A DNA stretch of 64,000 nt from JBBRHQ01 sp963720735 (GTDB lineage: Bacteria > Actinomycetota > Thermoleophilia > Solirubrobacterales > 70-9): contig CAVRGL010000004.1 of assembly GCA_963720735.1 (NCBI GenBank), positions 18,243-82,242 of the forward strand, given 5' to 3'. The translations under genes and the position numbers were made by a program. A model generated the notes under the pieces. It did no database searches. It was not told the DNA's origin and was given only the letters and a program-made list of their open reading frames with translations. This document shows, piece by piece, positions 47,522 to 56,120 of the stretch. The stretch's first letter is position 1, and every line of letters begins with the position of its first letter.

Positions 47522-49050
47522 CCGTGCAGCTCCGCGAGGGCCGCCTCGACCTTATCCGGCTGCAGCACCTGGCCGGTTCGTGGCCGCCCCGGCTCTTCGA
47601 GGAGGACGAAGGGGACCCCGGCGGAGACCCGCTTCTTGTCGCGCTCGATCGCCTCGCTCACCTCGGCAAGCCCGACGCTGCGGTCGAGCTCGGTGGGCAG
47701 GTCGTGCCGCTCCAGCCAGGCGGCCGTCTCACGGCGCAGCTCCTCCGCCCCCGACAGCCGCAGGGTCGCGAGCAGGCCGAGCCCGATCGCCTCGCCGTGG
47801 CGGTAACGCCGGTAGCCGCTGGCGGCCTCGATCGCGTGGCCGACGGTGTGACCGAGGTTGAGCACCTGGCGCACTCCGGCGTCGCGCTCGTCGGCCGCCA
47901 CCACCTCGCACTTGTAGCGGGCGCAGGCGAAGGCGACCCAGGACTGGGCGCCGAGCTCCCCCGCCGGGATCGACCGCACTCCCTCCCACATCTCGCCGCC
48001 GGCGAGCAGAGCCGTCTTCAGCACCTCGACGAACCCGGCCGTTAGCTCGGCCTGCGGCAGGGTGCGCAGGGTCTCCCAGTCAGCGATCACCGCGGCGGGC
48101 TGGTGATAAGCGCCGACGTAGTTCTTCGCCTTGGGAAGATCGACCCCGGTCTTCCCGCCGTAGGCGGAGTCCGCCTGGGCGACGACCGTGGTCGGGACCT
48201 GGACCACGGGGACCCCGCGCTGGTAGGTGTGGGCGCAGAACCCGCCGAGATCGCCGATCACCCCGCCGCCGAGCGCGACCAGGTGATCGGAGCGGGTCAT
48301 CCCGGCCTCGCTCAGCTGCTCGAGAACCTGCTCGGCCACCGACAGCGTCTTCGCCCCCTCGCCGGGCTCGACCTCGATCCGCGCCGCCGTCGGCTCGATC
48401 CGCTCGGCGTAGAGGCGGGCGACCTCGCGGTCGCTGAGGCAGAAGCGGCGCCCCTCCTGCGGCCACCAATCTCCCCCGAGCAGCCCCTCGCCGACGAATG
48501 CCGGGTACTCGCCGGAGGCGCTCGCGGCCCAGAGCAGCTTGGTTCCCTGCGGCAGGTCCTCCAGCGCCCGAATCGCCGGCATCGCCCGCTCTACCGCCCC
48601 CGGCGGCGCAGGCATCAGGACCGCATCGGCGAGCGCCTCGTAGATCGGCTCGCGCACCCGGATCAACCCGGCGACGTCCTCGGCCGATCGCGCCAGGGGC
48701 CTCGCCGTCCCCTCGATCCGCCTCCAGGCGTCGCCGGCGCCCACCTGAAGCCAGACGACCAGGTGGCGCCCCAGCGCTTCGCGGACCCGCGGCGAGAGGA
48801 CGCTGCCGCCGCCGAGGGCGATCGCCCCGCCGCTCGCCGTCTCAAGGAAGCTGCCGACGACCTCGCCCTCACGGGCGCGGAAGGCCTCCTCGCCGTCGGA
48901 GGCGAAGGCTTCGAATATCTCCTTCCCGAGGTCGGCCTCCATCAGGTCGTCGACCTCGGTGGTCTCCAGCCCGGCTCGGCGCGCGGCGGCGAGCGCGGTC
49001 GACTTCCCCGCCCCCATGAAGCCGATAAAGACGATCGCCGGCTCAGCCAC
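47518..49050 (-). CDS. aroKB: Bifunctional shikimate kinase / 3-dehydroquinate synthase fusion
   Basis: 510 residues. Residues 1-165 are shikimate kinase: Walker A IVFIGFMGAGKSTALAAARR, VDDLMEADLGKEIFEAF and the GGG loop ALGGGSVLSP, plus lid arginines (RPLARS). Residues 170-510 are dehydroquinate synthase: EPGEGAKTLSVAEQVLEQL, LVALGGGVIGDLGGFCAHTY, QVPTTVVAQADSAYGGKTGV, zinc ligands in FVEVLKTALLAGGE and LNLGHTVGHAIEAASGYRRY then RHGEAIGLGLLA. Fusion makes two non-consecutive pathway enzymes one polypeptide. It overlaps aroC by eight bases. Confidence 0.95.
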   Translation of the reverse strand: MAEPAIVFIGFMGAGKSTALAAARRAGLETTEVDDLMEADLGKEIFEAFASDGEEAFRAREGEVVGSFLETASGGAIALGGGSVLSPRVREALGRHLVVWLQVGAGDAWRRIEGTARPLARSAEDVAGLIRVREPIYEALADAVLMPAPPGAVERAMPAIRALEDLPQGTKLLWAASASGEYPAFVGEGLLGGDWWPQEGRRFCLSDREVARLYAERIEPTAARIEVEPGEGAKTLSVAEQVLEQLSEAGMTRSDHLVALGGGVIGDLGGFCAHTYQRGVPVVQVPTTVVAQADSAYGGKTGVDLPKAKNYVGAYHQPAAVIADWETLRTLPQAELTAGFVEVLKTALLAGGEMWEGVRSIPAGELGAQSWVAFACARYKCEVVAADERDAGVRQVLNLGHTVGHAIEAASGYRRYRHGEAIGLGLLATLRLSGAEELRRETAAWLERHDLPTELDRSVGLAEVSEAIERDKKRVSAGVPFVLLEEPGRPRTGQVLQPDKVEAALAELHG

Positions 49051-50206
49051 GCCAGTCGATGCGCCTCTTGTATGCCTCGATCGCGGCCAGCGCGTCGTCG
49101 ATGTGATCGCCGCCGAATTTCTCCCGGTAGGAGCGCGCCAGGACCAGGCAGACCATCGCCTCGGCGACGACGGCCGCTGCGGGGACCACGGTCGAATCGG
49201 TGCGCTCGCGCAGCGCCTCGGCCGGCTCCTTGGTCTCGGTATCGACCGAGCGAAGCGGCTTGGTCAGGGTGGATATCGGCTTGACCGCGGCCCGCACCTT
49301 GAGCGGCTGGCCATTGGTCATTCCCCCCTCGAGGCCGCCGGCGTGGTTGGTCTCCCGGAAGTAGCCCCGCTCAGCGCTGTGAAAGATCTCGTCGTGGGCC
49401 TCCGACCCGGGCCTGCCCGCGACGTCCCAGGCTTCGCCGATTGCGACCCCCTTGACCGACTGGATCGAGCCGAGCGCCCCGGCCAAGCGGCCGTCGAGGC
49501 GCTCCTCCCAGGAGACGTGCGAGCCGAGCCCGGGGACCAGCCCGAAGGCGCGCACCTCGAAGCTTCCACCGAGGCTCTCGTTGGCCTTGCGGAGCCGGTC
49601 TATCTCCTCGACCATCGCGGCGCTCGCCTCGGGGTCGAGGCAACGCACCGGGTCCTCGTCGACGCGATCGAAATCGGACGGCTCGAGGTCGTCACGGTCC
49701 GCAGCGGAGACCGACCCGACCTGGACGACGTGGCTGTGGACCGAGACGCCCATCGCCTCCAGCAGCCCGCGGGCCAGCGAGCCGGCGGCAACGCGGGCGG
49801 CCGTCTCGCGGGCGCTGGCGCGCTCGAGCACGTTGCGACCGTCGCGGAAGCCGTACTTCTGCATCCCGACCAGATCGGCGTGGCCGGGGCGTGGCAGGTG
49901 CACCTCCTCGACCTCCGCGTCGACCGGCCACGGGTTCATCCGCTCCTCCCAGTTTGCGTAGTCGCGGTTGGCGACCAGCACCGCGATCGGGCTGCCGAGG
50001 GTGCGACCGTGGCGGACCCCGGAGCGGATCTCGACCGAGTCGGCCTCGATCTTCATCCTGCCGCCGCGACCGTGGCCGAGCTGGCGGCGGGCCATGTCGC
50101 GGTCGAGCGCCTCGCGGTCGAGCGTCAGGCCGGAGGGCATGCCCTCGACGATCGCCACGAGCCCGGGCCCGTGCGACTCCCCCGCGGTTGTGAAGCGGAA
50201 TCCCAT
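49043..50206 (-). CDS. aroC: Chorismate synthase
   Basis: Final step of the shikimate pathway, FMN-dependent 1,4-elimination of EPSP; 387 residues. Family signatures: FRFTTAGESHGPGLVAIVEG at the start (catalytic His), DMARRQLGHGRGGRMKIEAD, ASARETAARVAAGSLARGLL, and GGLEGGMTNGQPLKVRAAVK with RTDSTVVPAAAVVAEAM. It leads the aroC-aroKB-aroQ-pepQ run. The EPSP synthase gene aroA is not in the window. Confidence 0.97.
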   Translation of the reverse strand: MGFRFTTAGESHGPGLVAIVEGMPSGLTLDREALDRDMARRQLGHGRGGRMKIEADSVEIRSGVRHGRTLGSPIAVLVANRDYANWEERMNPWPVDAEVEEVHLPRPGHADLVGMQKYGFRDGRNVLERASARETAARVAAGSLARGLLEAMGVSVHSHVVQVGSVSAADRDDLEPSDFDRVDEDPVRCLDPEASAAMVEEIDRLRKANESLGGSFEVRAFGLVPGLGSHVSWEERLDGRLAGALGSIQSVKGVAIGEAWDVAGRPGSEAHDEIFHSAERGYFRETNHAGGLEGGMTNGQPLKVRAAVKPISTLTKPLRSVDTETKEPAEALRERTDSTVVPAAAVVAEAMVCLVLARSYREKFGGDHIDDALAAIEAYKRRIDWRG

Positions 50207-50264
50207 CGCGGGTCTAGGCTATCGGCGAAGGCCGTGACCTCCGTACCCCGCGCTTGACCGACTG

Positions 50265-50693
50265 ATGGCAGCACGACGCTTGATCGTGGTGATGCTGGTC
50301 CTGCTGGGGATCTCGACGATCGTCGCGGCCCTGCTGCCGGCGCCGGAGCGCTCCGGGAGCGGAGCGGGGCCGGCGAAAGGCCCCGGCCGCCCTGCGAAGC
50401 CGAAGCCGCCGGCGGGAGGGGGAGCAACCGAGCCGGCCGGGCTGGTCAGCGCCCGGATCGGGGTCTCACGCGGCGCCCCGGAGGTTGTGCGGGTGAAAAC
50501 CGGCCAGCGCCTCGTGCTGCTCGTCGGCGGGCCGGTGGGCGACGACATCTCGATTCCCGCGTTCGGGCTGACCGAGACGATGACGCCGACCGCCCCAGCC
50601 CGCTTCGACCTGATCGTCGACCGGGCGGGACGCTTCGCGGTCCGCGCCTTTACCGCCGATCGCGTCGTCGGGAGGATCGTCTCGAAGGGCTAG
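50265..50693 (+). CDS. Membrane-anchored hypothetical protein, cupredoxin-like domain
   Basis: 142 residues. The N-terminal anchor (RLIVVMLVLLGISTIVAALL) is followed by a Pro/Gly/Ala/Lys linker. The C-terminal 80 residues are all beta (EVVRVKTGQRLVLLVGGPVG then RFDLIVDRAGRFAVRAFTAD) and read like a cupredoxin or EfeO-type domain without the copper ligands (no Cys or His). It is a lone plus-strand gene between aroC and aroE, convergent with aroE. Role unknown. Confidence 0.65.
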   Translation: MAARRLIVVMLVLLGISTIVAALLPAPERSGSGAGPAKGPGRPAKPKPPAGGGATEPAGLVSARIGVSRGAPEVVRVKTGQRLVLLVGGPVGDDISIPAFGLTETMTPTAPARFDLIVDRAGRFAVRAFTADRVVGRIVSKG

Positions 50694-50703
50694 GCGGGCC
50701 GGC

Positions 50704-51522
50704 TCAGCCGCGGTGGGCAGCCTCCCGCATCAGCTCCAGGTCCGGCTCGAGCCCGGTCCAGATCTCCAGCGAAGCGGCTCCCTGGCGGACCAGCACCTCG
50801 ATCCCGTCGACCGCCTCCGCACCTGCGGCGGCCGCGGCATCGAGCAGCGGCCCGCGCCCGTCGCCGTAGACCAGGTCGACCACCGTCTGGCCGGGGTGGA
50901 AGGCCTCGGCGTCCAGCGGCAGCTCGGCGAAAGGGTCTTCGCCACGGAGGCCGGCCGCGGTCGAGTTTACGATCAGCTCGTAGGCCTCGGCCTCCGGGGT
51001 GAGAGCCGGGCTTCCTCCGAGCTCCTCGCAAAGCCGCCGCGCCCGCGACCCGGTCCGGTTCCAGACCTCGACCTCGGCGCCCTCCCCGACCAGCGCCCAG
51101 ACTGCGGCCCGCGCCGCGCCCCCGGCCCCGAGGACGAGCGCCCGAGCCCCGGCGGCAGGGACCGGCAGGGCGGCGATCAGCCCCGGTGCGTCGGTGTTCT
51201 CCGCGGTGATCGCGCCGGCCTCGAAGCTGAGCGTGTTGGCGGCGCCGATCTCCCGGGCGACCCGCGAGGAGCCGTCGGCGAGCTCGAGGGCGGCCGCCTT
51301 GTGGGGGACGGTGACGTTGGCGCCGACGAATCCCTCGCCGGGCATCGCCCGCACCCGTGACTCGAACTCCGCGGGAGCGAGGTCGATCGCCTCGTAGGTC
51401 CAGCTCTCGCCCAGGCCGAGGGCTGCGAGAGCGGCGTTGTGCATCGCCGGCGAGCGCGAGTGGGCCACCGGGTGCCCGAGCACGGCGAGCCGCCGCCGTC
51501 CGGCGTAGCCGGCCTCGCTCAT
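50704..51522 (-). CDS. aroE: Shikimate dehydrogenase
   Basis: NADPH-dependent reduction of 3-dehydroshikimate; 272 residues. Substrate domain: VLGHPVAHSRSPAMHNAALA and GANVTVPHKAAALEL with the catalytic Lys, then ENTDAPGLIAAL with the Asp. NADP domain: ALVLGAGGAARAAVWALVGE and NRTGSRARRL. The C-terminus DGIEVLVRQGAASLEIWTG is typical. It is coupled to mltG by ATGA (51519-51522). Confidence 0.96.
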   Translation of the reverse strand: MSEAGYAGRRRLAVLGHPVAHSRSPAMHNAALAALGLGESWTYEAIDLAPAEFESRVRAMPGEGFVGANVTVPHKAAALELADGSSRVAREIGAANTLSFEAGAITAENTDAPGLIAALPVPAAGARALVLGAGGAARAAVWALVGEGAEVEVWNRTGSRARRLCEELGGSPALTPEAEAYELIVNSTAAGLRGEDPFAELPLDAEAFHPGQTVVDLVYGDGRGPLLDAAAAAGAEAVDGIEVLVRQGAASLEIWTGLEPDLELMREAAHRG

Positions 51523-53012
51523 CCGCAGTTGGTCGGCGAGTTTCCGCCCGCCGCCGCCCTCGCCTTGTTGTAAGCAGCGACGTCCTTCTGGAACTGCGAG
51601 TTCGTGGAGGAGAAGCTGAGCCGGTTGCAGCTGCCGGGCTTGGTCACGTAGTAGAGGTAGTCCGCCCTGGAGGGATTCGCCGCGGCCCTGATCGCCGCCA
51701 TGCCCGGGTTGCCGATCGGCCCCGGGGGCAGCCCTCTGTTGATGCGGGTGTTGTACGGCGAGCCGGTGGCCAGCTCGGATTCGGTCAGGGGCTGGTCGTA
51801 GTTGCCGACCGCGAAGCGGACGGTTGCGTCGATGCCCAGGGCGATGCCGTCGTGGAGTCGGTTGTAGACGACGGCCGCGATGTCGCGGAAGTCGCGCGGC
51901 GTCCCCTCGTCCTCGATCATCGAGGCGATGATCAGGACGTCGTAGACGGTCAGGTTCTTCTTCTTCGCATAGCTCATGTCCACCCCCCTGATCCTCTGCC
52001 CAAAGGTGTCGAGCTGGCGCTGGACGAGATCCTCGACGCTCGGATCCTTGGGCATCTCGTAGGTGGCCGGGAAGAGGAAGCCCTCGAGGTTCCGTGCGCG
52101 GCCCTGCGCTCCGTAGTCATCCGGGTTGAAGCCCTTCGCCGAGACGGTGCTCCTGATGTAGCTCCCGCTGAGGCCGTCCTGGCGTGCGATCGCAGCTATC
52201 TGGGGCCGGCTGAGACCCTCCGGAACGGTGACGTTGACGGTCTGCTTGACCGGCGGCTGGGAGAGCTCGTCGATCGCCGCTGAGTAGCTCATGTCCTTGC
52301 GCATCAGGTGCCGCCCCGGATAGAGCTCCGAGCGCTTGCCGGCAAGGGTGACTCTGACCTGGAAGAGGGTCGAGTTGGAGATCGCGCCGCGGTCGGCGAG
52401 CAGGTCGCCGATCTCCCCCACGCTGGAGCCCTTCGGCACGCGGACTACGAACGGGCGGCCGGAGCCGTCGCCGTGGAAGGGCTGGAACAGCGCCCAGGCG
52501 AAAGCGCCCAGCACCAGGATGACGACGCCGAGCGCGGCGAGGCCGAGTCGTCGAGGCAGCCGGCGGGGACCCCGTGGCCGGGTGGAGGCCTGCTCCTCGC
52601 CGGAGCCGTCGGGGCCCCAGAAGCGCTCCTCGGGCGGCAGCGGGTCGCCCGCGAGCACCGACCCCGCATCCACCTCCTCCTCGGGCCGCGGCACGGTCTC
52701 GGAGGCGCTTCGCGCCGCAGGCGCGGACGCCGCGGCCGGCTCCGGCTCGGGCTCCGGCGCGGGCGCGGACGCGGGCTCGGACTCGGGTGCGGGCTCCGGC
52801 TCGGGTGCGGGCTCGGGCTCGGGCTCCGGCGCGGGAGGCTCCGGCGCGGGAGGTTGCGGCGCCGGCGGTTCTGGCTCCGGGTCGGGCGCCGCCTCCGAGC
52901 GGCGAGAGCGGCGCTTTTCATCGCGCTCGCGGCGGCGCTTGGCGCGCTCGACCGCCGCCGGGTCGTCGGGGTCGACGAAGGGGTCGTCCTCGAGCCAGTC
53001 CTCAGGCGTCAT
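51519..53012 (-). CDS. mltG: Endolytic murein transglycosylase MltG with Pro/Glu-rich N-tail
   Basis: Cleaves nascent glycan strands to release new peptidoglycan chains; 497 residues from ATG 53012. The cytoplasmic N-terminus of about 150 residues is charged and then built of PEPEPEPAP-type repeats. A single membrane helix follows (RRLGLAALGVVILVLGAFAW). The LysM-like part is FVVRVPKGSSVGEIGDLLAD, and the YceG catalytic domain is NLEGFLFPATYEMPKD, IASMIEDEGTPRDF (catalytic Glu), YNTRINRGLPPGPIGNPGMA and YLYYVTKPGS. It overlaps ruvX by 11 bases. Confidence 0.94.
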   Translation of the reverse strand: MTPEDWLEDDPFVDPDDPAAVERAKRRRERDEKRRSRRSEAAPDPEPEPPAPQPPAPEPPAPEPEPEPAPEPEPAPESEPASAPAPEPEPEPAAASAPAARSASETVPRPEEEVDAGSVLAGDPLPPEERFWGPDGSGEEQASTRPRGPRRLPRRLGLAALGVVILVLGAFAWALFQPFHGDGSGRPFVVRVPKGSSVGEIGDLLADRGAISNSTLFQVRVTLAGKRSELYPGRHLMRKDMSYSAAIDELSQPPVKQTVNVTVPEGLSRPQIAAIARQDGLSGSYIRSTVSAKGFNPDDYGAQGRARNLEGFLFPATYEMPKDPSVEDLVQRQLDTFGQRIRGVDMSYAKKKNLTVYDVLIIASMIEDEGTPRDFRDIAAVVYNRLHDGIALGIDATVRFAVGNYDQPLTESELATGSPYNTRINRGLPPGPIGNPGMAAIRAAANPSRADYLYYVTKPGSCNRLSFSSTNSQFQKDVAAYNKARAAAGGNSPTNCG

Positions 53013-53412
53013 CGTCACCCGCTCCCCGCTTCTGCCCGCGCGCGGCCAGGTAGGCCTCGAGCAGGTGAGCCGCCGCCAGCGAGTCCTCTGCCGCGCCCGC
53101 CCCGGCTCGCCGGCTGGCCTGGGCCATCCGGGTGGTGAGTCGCTCGTCGTAGACCTCAACCGGAACGTCCAGTGCCGCCTCCAGCTGCTCGCAGAAGGCC
53201 CGGGTCGCCTCGGCCTGGGCTCCCTCGGTCCCGTCCATGTTCAGGGGCAGGCCGACGACTACGCGCTCGGCTTCCAGCTCCCCTGCCATGCGGGCGACCT
53301 CGCGCGCGTCGGCCGGCTCGATCACCGCCACCGGCCGAGCCAGGGTGCCGCTGGGATCGCTCACCGCGCAGCCGATGCGAGCCGTCCCGTAGTCAAGCGC
53401 CAGCACCCGCAT
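53002..53412 (-). CDS. ruvX: Holliday junction resolvase-like protein RuvX (YqgF)
   Basis: RNase H-fold nuclease implicated in 16S rRNA 5' processing; 136 residues. Motifs: LALDYGTARIGCAVSDPSGT (first Asp), VVVGLPLNMDGTEGAQAEAT (Glu-type motif) and VEVYDERLTTRMAQASRRAG followed by DSLAAAHLLEAYL (final Asp). ATG 53412 starts four bases after the alaS stop. An alaS-ruvX-mltG-aroE order is common in actinobacteria and Firmicutes. Confidence 0.94.
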   Translation of the reverse strand: MRVLALDYGTARIGCAVSDPSGTLARPVAVIEPADAREVARMAGELEAERVVVGLPLNMDGTEGAQAEATRAFCEQLEAALDVPVEVYDERLTTRMAQASRRAGAGAAEDSLAAAHLLEAYLAARGQKRGAGDDDA

Positions 53413-53416
53413 CCGC

Positions 53417-56074
53417 TCACCCGAGCCCCCGCTCGACCGCGCCTCGCGCCGCCGCGATCGCCTCGGCGAGCTTTTCCGCGTGGCGCCCCCCGGCCTGGGC
53501 CATGTCGTCGCGGCCGCCCCCTCCCCCGCCGACCACCGCCGCCGCCTCGCGGATGACGGTCCCGGCGGAGAGGCCGCGCTCGACCGCGCCGCTCGAGAAC
53601 AGCGCCACCAGCGCCACCTTGCCATCGCCGGCGCCGCCGAGGACGACGGCGGAGCCCTCGAGCGAGGACTGCACCCGGTTGGCGAGCTCGAGCAGCTGCT
53701 TCTGGTCGGCGAACCCGGTCTCCGCGGCGACCACGCTGATCCCGGCGACGTCGGACGCCTCCTCGAGCAGCCTCTTCGCTTCTTCGCCGAGCCCCCGGGC
53801 CAGGGCGTCGCCGGCCTTCTGACCCGCTTCCTTGACCTGATCGGCCGCGCGGCGGGCGCCCGCCAGCGGGTCCTGCGGCGTTCCCAGCAGCTCACCGGCC
53901 TCGCTCAGCTCGTCGTCGCGCCTGCGGAACCAGTCGATCGCCGCCGGGCCGGTGAGCGCCTCGATTCGGCGCACGTTGGCGGCGCTCGAGCCCTCGGTGA
54001 CGATCTTGAAGATCCCGACCTCGGCGGTGTTGGAAACGTGGGTTCCCCCACAGAGCTCGCGGGAGACCTCGTCGACCTCGACCACCCGCACCCAATCGCC
54101 GTACTTCTCGCCGAACAGCGCCATCGCGCCGAGGCGCTCCGCCTCGGCGCGGTCCATGTTCAGCCAGCGCACCGGCCGGCTCGCCTTGATCCAGCCGTTG
54201 ACACGGTCCTCGACCGCCCGCAGCTCGTCGGGGGCGAGGGCGTGACCGTGGGTGAAGTCAAACCGCAGCTTGTCCGGCCGCACCGCGGAGCCCGCCTGGC
54301 GCACGTGGGTCCCGAGCCGCTCCCGCAGCGCCGCGTGCAGCAGATGGGTGGCGGTGTGGTTCCGCATCGTCGCGTGCCGCGTCTCCCTGTCGACCTCGGC
54401 CTCGACGCGAATGCCTGGCTCCAGTCCTGCCAGCAACCCGTCCGCCCCCGGACGGGAAGCGGAGGAGGCGGACGGCATTAATTCCAGCGCCTGGTCGTCG
54501 CCGACGCGGTAGACATCGAGAATCCGCGCCTCACCACCGTCCCAGCTGACGGTTCCCGAGTCGGCGACCTGGCCTCCTCCCTCGGCGTAGAAGGGGCTCT
54601 CCTCGAGCTTCGCCAGCACCCGCTCCCCATCCGGGGCGAGCGCCGCGACGCCGGTGCTTGCCCGCAGCGCCTCATAGCCGACGAACCGGGTTGGTGGCGA
54701 CCCGGAGACGAAGCCGATCACGCTGCCGTGGTGATCCTCGGAGCCGTGCGCCGTGGCGGCGCCGCCCCGGGCGCGCTGGCGCTGCTCGTCCATCAGCTCC
54801 TCGAAGCCCTGGTCGTCGACCGAGAGACCCTGTTCGGCGAGCAGCTCCTTGGTCAGGTCATACGGGAAGCCGTAGGTGTCATGGAGCTTGAAGGCATCGG
54901 CGGCGTCGATCCATGAGGTCTCCTTCTCCCGCGCCTCGGCGATCAGCCGTTCGAGCAGCTCGGTGCCGCGCTCCAGCGTGCGCCCGAAGCTCTCCTCCTC
55001 GTCGGCGACCCAGCGGGCGATCGACTCGCGCTCGGCGACGACCTCCGGATAGGTGTCGCCGATGATCTCGATCGTCCGCTCGGTGAAGCGGGCGAGCCAG
55101 GGCGCGTCCAGACCCATGGTCCGCCCCTGCTGGATCGCCCGCCGCATGATCCGGCGAAGGATGTAGCCGCGATCCTCGTTTGAGGGGACGACTCCGTCGG
55201 CAATCAGGAACGCGGTGCCGCGGGAGTGATCCGCGACGATTCGCATCGCCCGCGTCGACGCCGCATCCTCGCCGTAGGTGCGACCCGAGAGCTCCTCGCC
55301 GAGGTCGATCAGCGGCCGCAGCAGGTCCGTCTCGAACACCGAGGGGACGTCCTGGAGGATCGCCGCCATCCGCTCCAGCCCCATCCCGGTGTCGATGTTG
55401 CGCATCGGCAGCGGGCTGAGGGTGCCGTCGTCTGAGAGGTCATAACCCATGAATACGTGGTTCCAGAATTCGAGGAAGCGGTCGGTGTCGTCCCCGGGCC
55501 TCTCGCCGGGCCTTCCGAACTCCTCGCCGCGGTCGTAGTAGAGCTCCGAGCAGGGGCCGCAGGGGCCGGTGGGCCCGCCCTGCCAGAAGTTCTCGGACCG
55601 CGGCAGCGGGACGATTCTCTCCTCGGGCAGGCCGATCTCCTTCCAGATCTCCACCGCCTCGGTGTCGAGCCCGAGCCCGAGCTCCTCGTCGCCGCCGAAC
55701 ACGGTCACCCAGATCTGGGCGGGGTCGAAGCCGAAGCCCTCGATCGAGAGCTCCCAGCCCATCTCGATCGACTCCTGCTTGTAGTAGTCGCCGAAGCTCC
55801 AGTTGCCGAGCATCTCGAAGAAGGTGAGGTGGCGAGCGGTGTTCCCGACCTCCGCGATGTCGGTGGTGCGGAAGCACTTCTGGACGTCGGTGACCCGCGG
55901 CGCGGGGGGATTCTCGAGCCCGAGGAAGCTGGGCTTGAAAGGCTGCATGCCGGCGGTGGTCAGCAGGACCGAGGGATCGTGCGCGGCCGGGACCAGGGAG
56001 GCCGAGGGCACGCGCAGATGGTCGCGCCGCTCGAAGAAGGAGAGGTATGTCTCGCGGATGTCCGTCGCTCGCAT
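53417..56074 (-). CDS. alaS: Alanyl-tRNA synthetase
   Basis: Charges tRNA-Ala; 885 residues with all domains. Catalytic core: RETYLSFFERRDHLRVPSAS then TTAGMQPFKPSFLGLENPPA (motif 2 region) and ERMAAILQDVPSVFETDL. Editing domain: RNHTATHLLHAALRERLG (HxxxH), with the Cys of ELCGGTHVSNTAEVGIFKIV completing the zinc site. The C-Ala domain ends with GGGGGRDDMAQAGGRHAEKL. Leftmost start ATG 56074. First gene of the alaS-ruvX-mltG-aroE run. Confidence 0.97.
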   Translation of the reverse strand: MRATDIRETYLSFFERRDHLRVPSASLVPAAHDPSVLLTTAGMQPFKPSFLGLENPPAPRVTDVQKCFRTTDIAEVGNTARHLTFFEMLGNWSFGDYYKQESIEMGWELSIEGFGFDPAQIWVTVFGGDEELGLGLDTEAVEIWKEIGLPEERIVPLPRSENFWQGGPTGPCGPCSELYYDRGEEFGRPGERPGDDTDRFLEFWNHVFMGYDLSDDGTLSPLPMRNIDTGMGLERMAAILQDVPSVFETDLLRPLIDLGEELSGRTYGEDAASTRAMRIVADHSRGTAFLIADGVVPSNEDRGYILRRIMRRAIQQGRTMGLDAPWLARFTERTIEIIGDTYPEVVAERESIARWVADEEESFGRTLERGTELLERLIAEAREKETSWIDAADAFKLHDTYGFPYDLTKELLAEQGLSVDDQGFEELMDEQRQRARGGAATAHGSEDHHGSVIGFVSGSPPTRFVGYEALRASTGVAALAPDGERVLAKLEESPFYAEGGGQVADSGTVSWDGGEARILDVYRVGDDQALELMPSASSASRPGADGLLAGLEPGIRVEAEVDRETRHATMRNHTATHLLHAALRERLGTHVRQAGSAVRPDKLRFDFTHGHALAPDELRAVEDRVNGWIKASRPVRWLNMDRAEAERLGAMALFGEKYGDWVRVVEVDEVSRELCGGTHVSNTAEVGIFKIVTEGSSAANVRRIEALTGPAAIDWFRRRDDELSEAGELLGTPQDPLAGARRAADQVKEAGQKAGDALARGLGEEAKRLLEEASDVAGISVVAAETGFADQKQLLELANRVQSSLEGSAVVLGGAGDGKVALVALFSSGAVERGLSAGTVIREAAAVVGGGGGGRDDMAQAGGRHAEKLAEAIAAARGAVERGLG

Positions 56075-56120
56075 CGGAGGGAGAGCCTAAGGCTAGAAAG
56101 CGCGGGCGGGCGCCGGGCCG

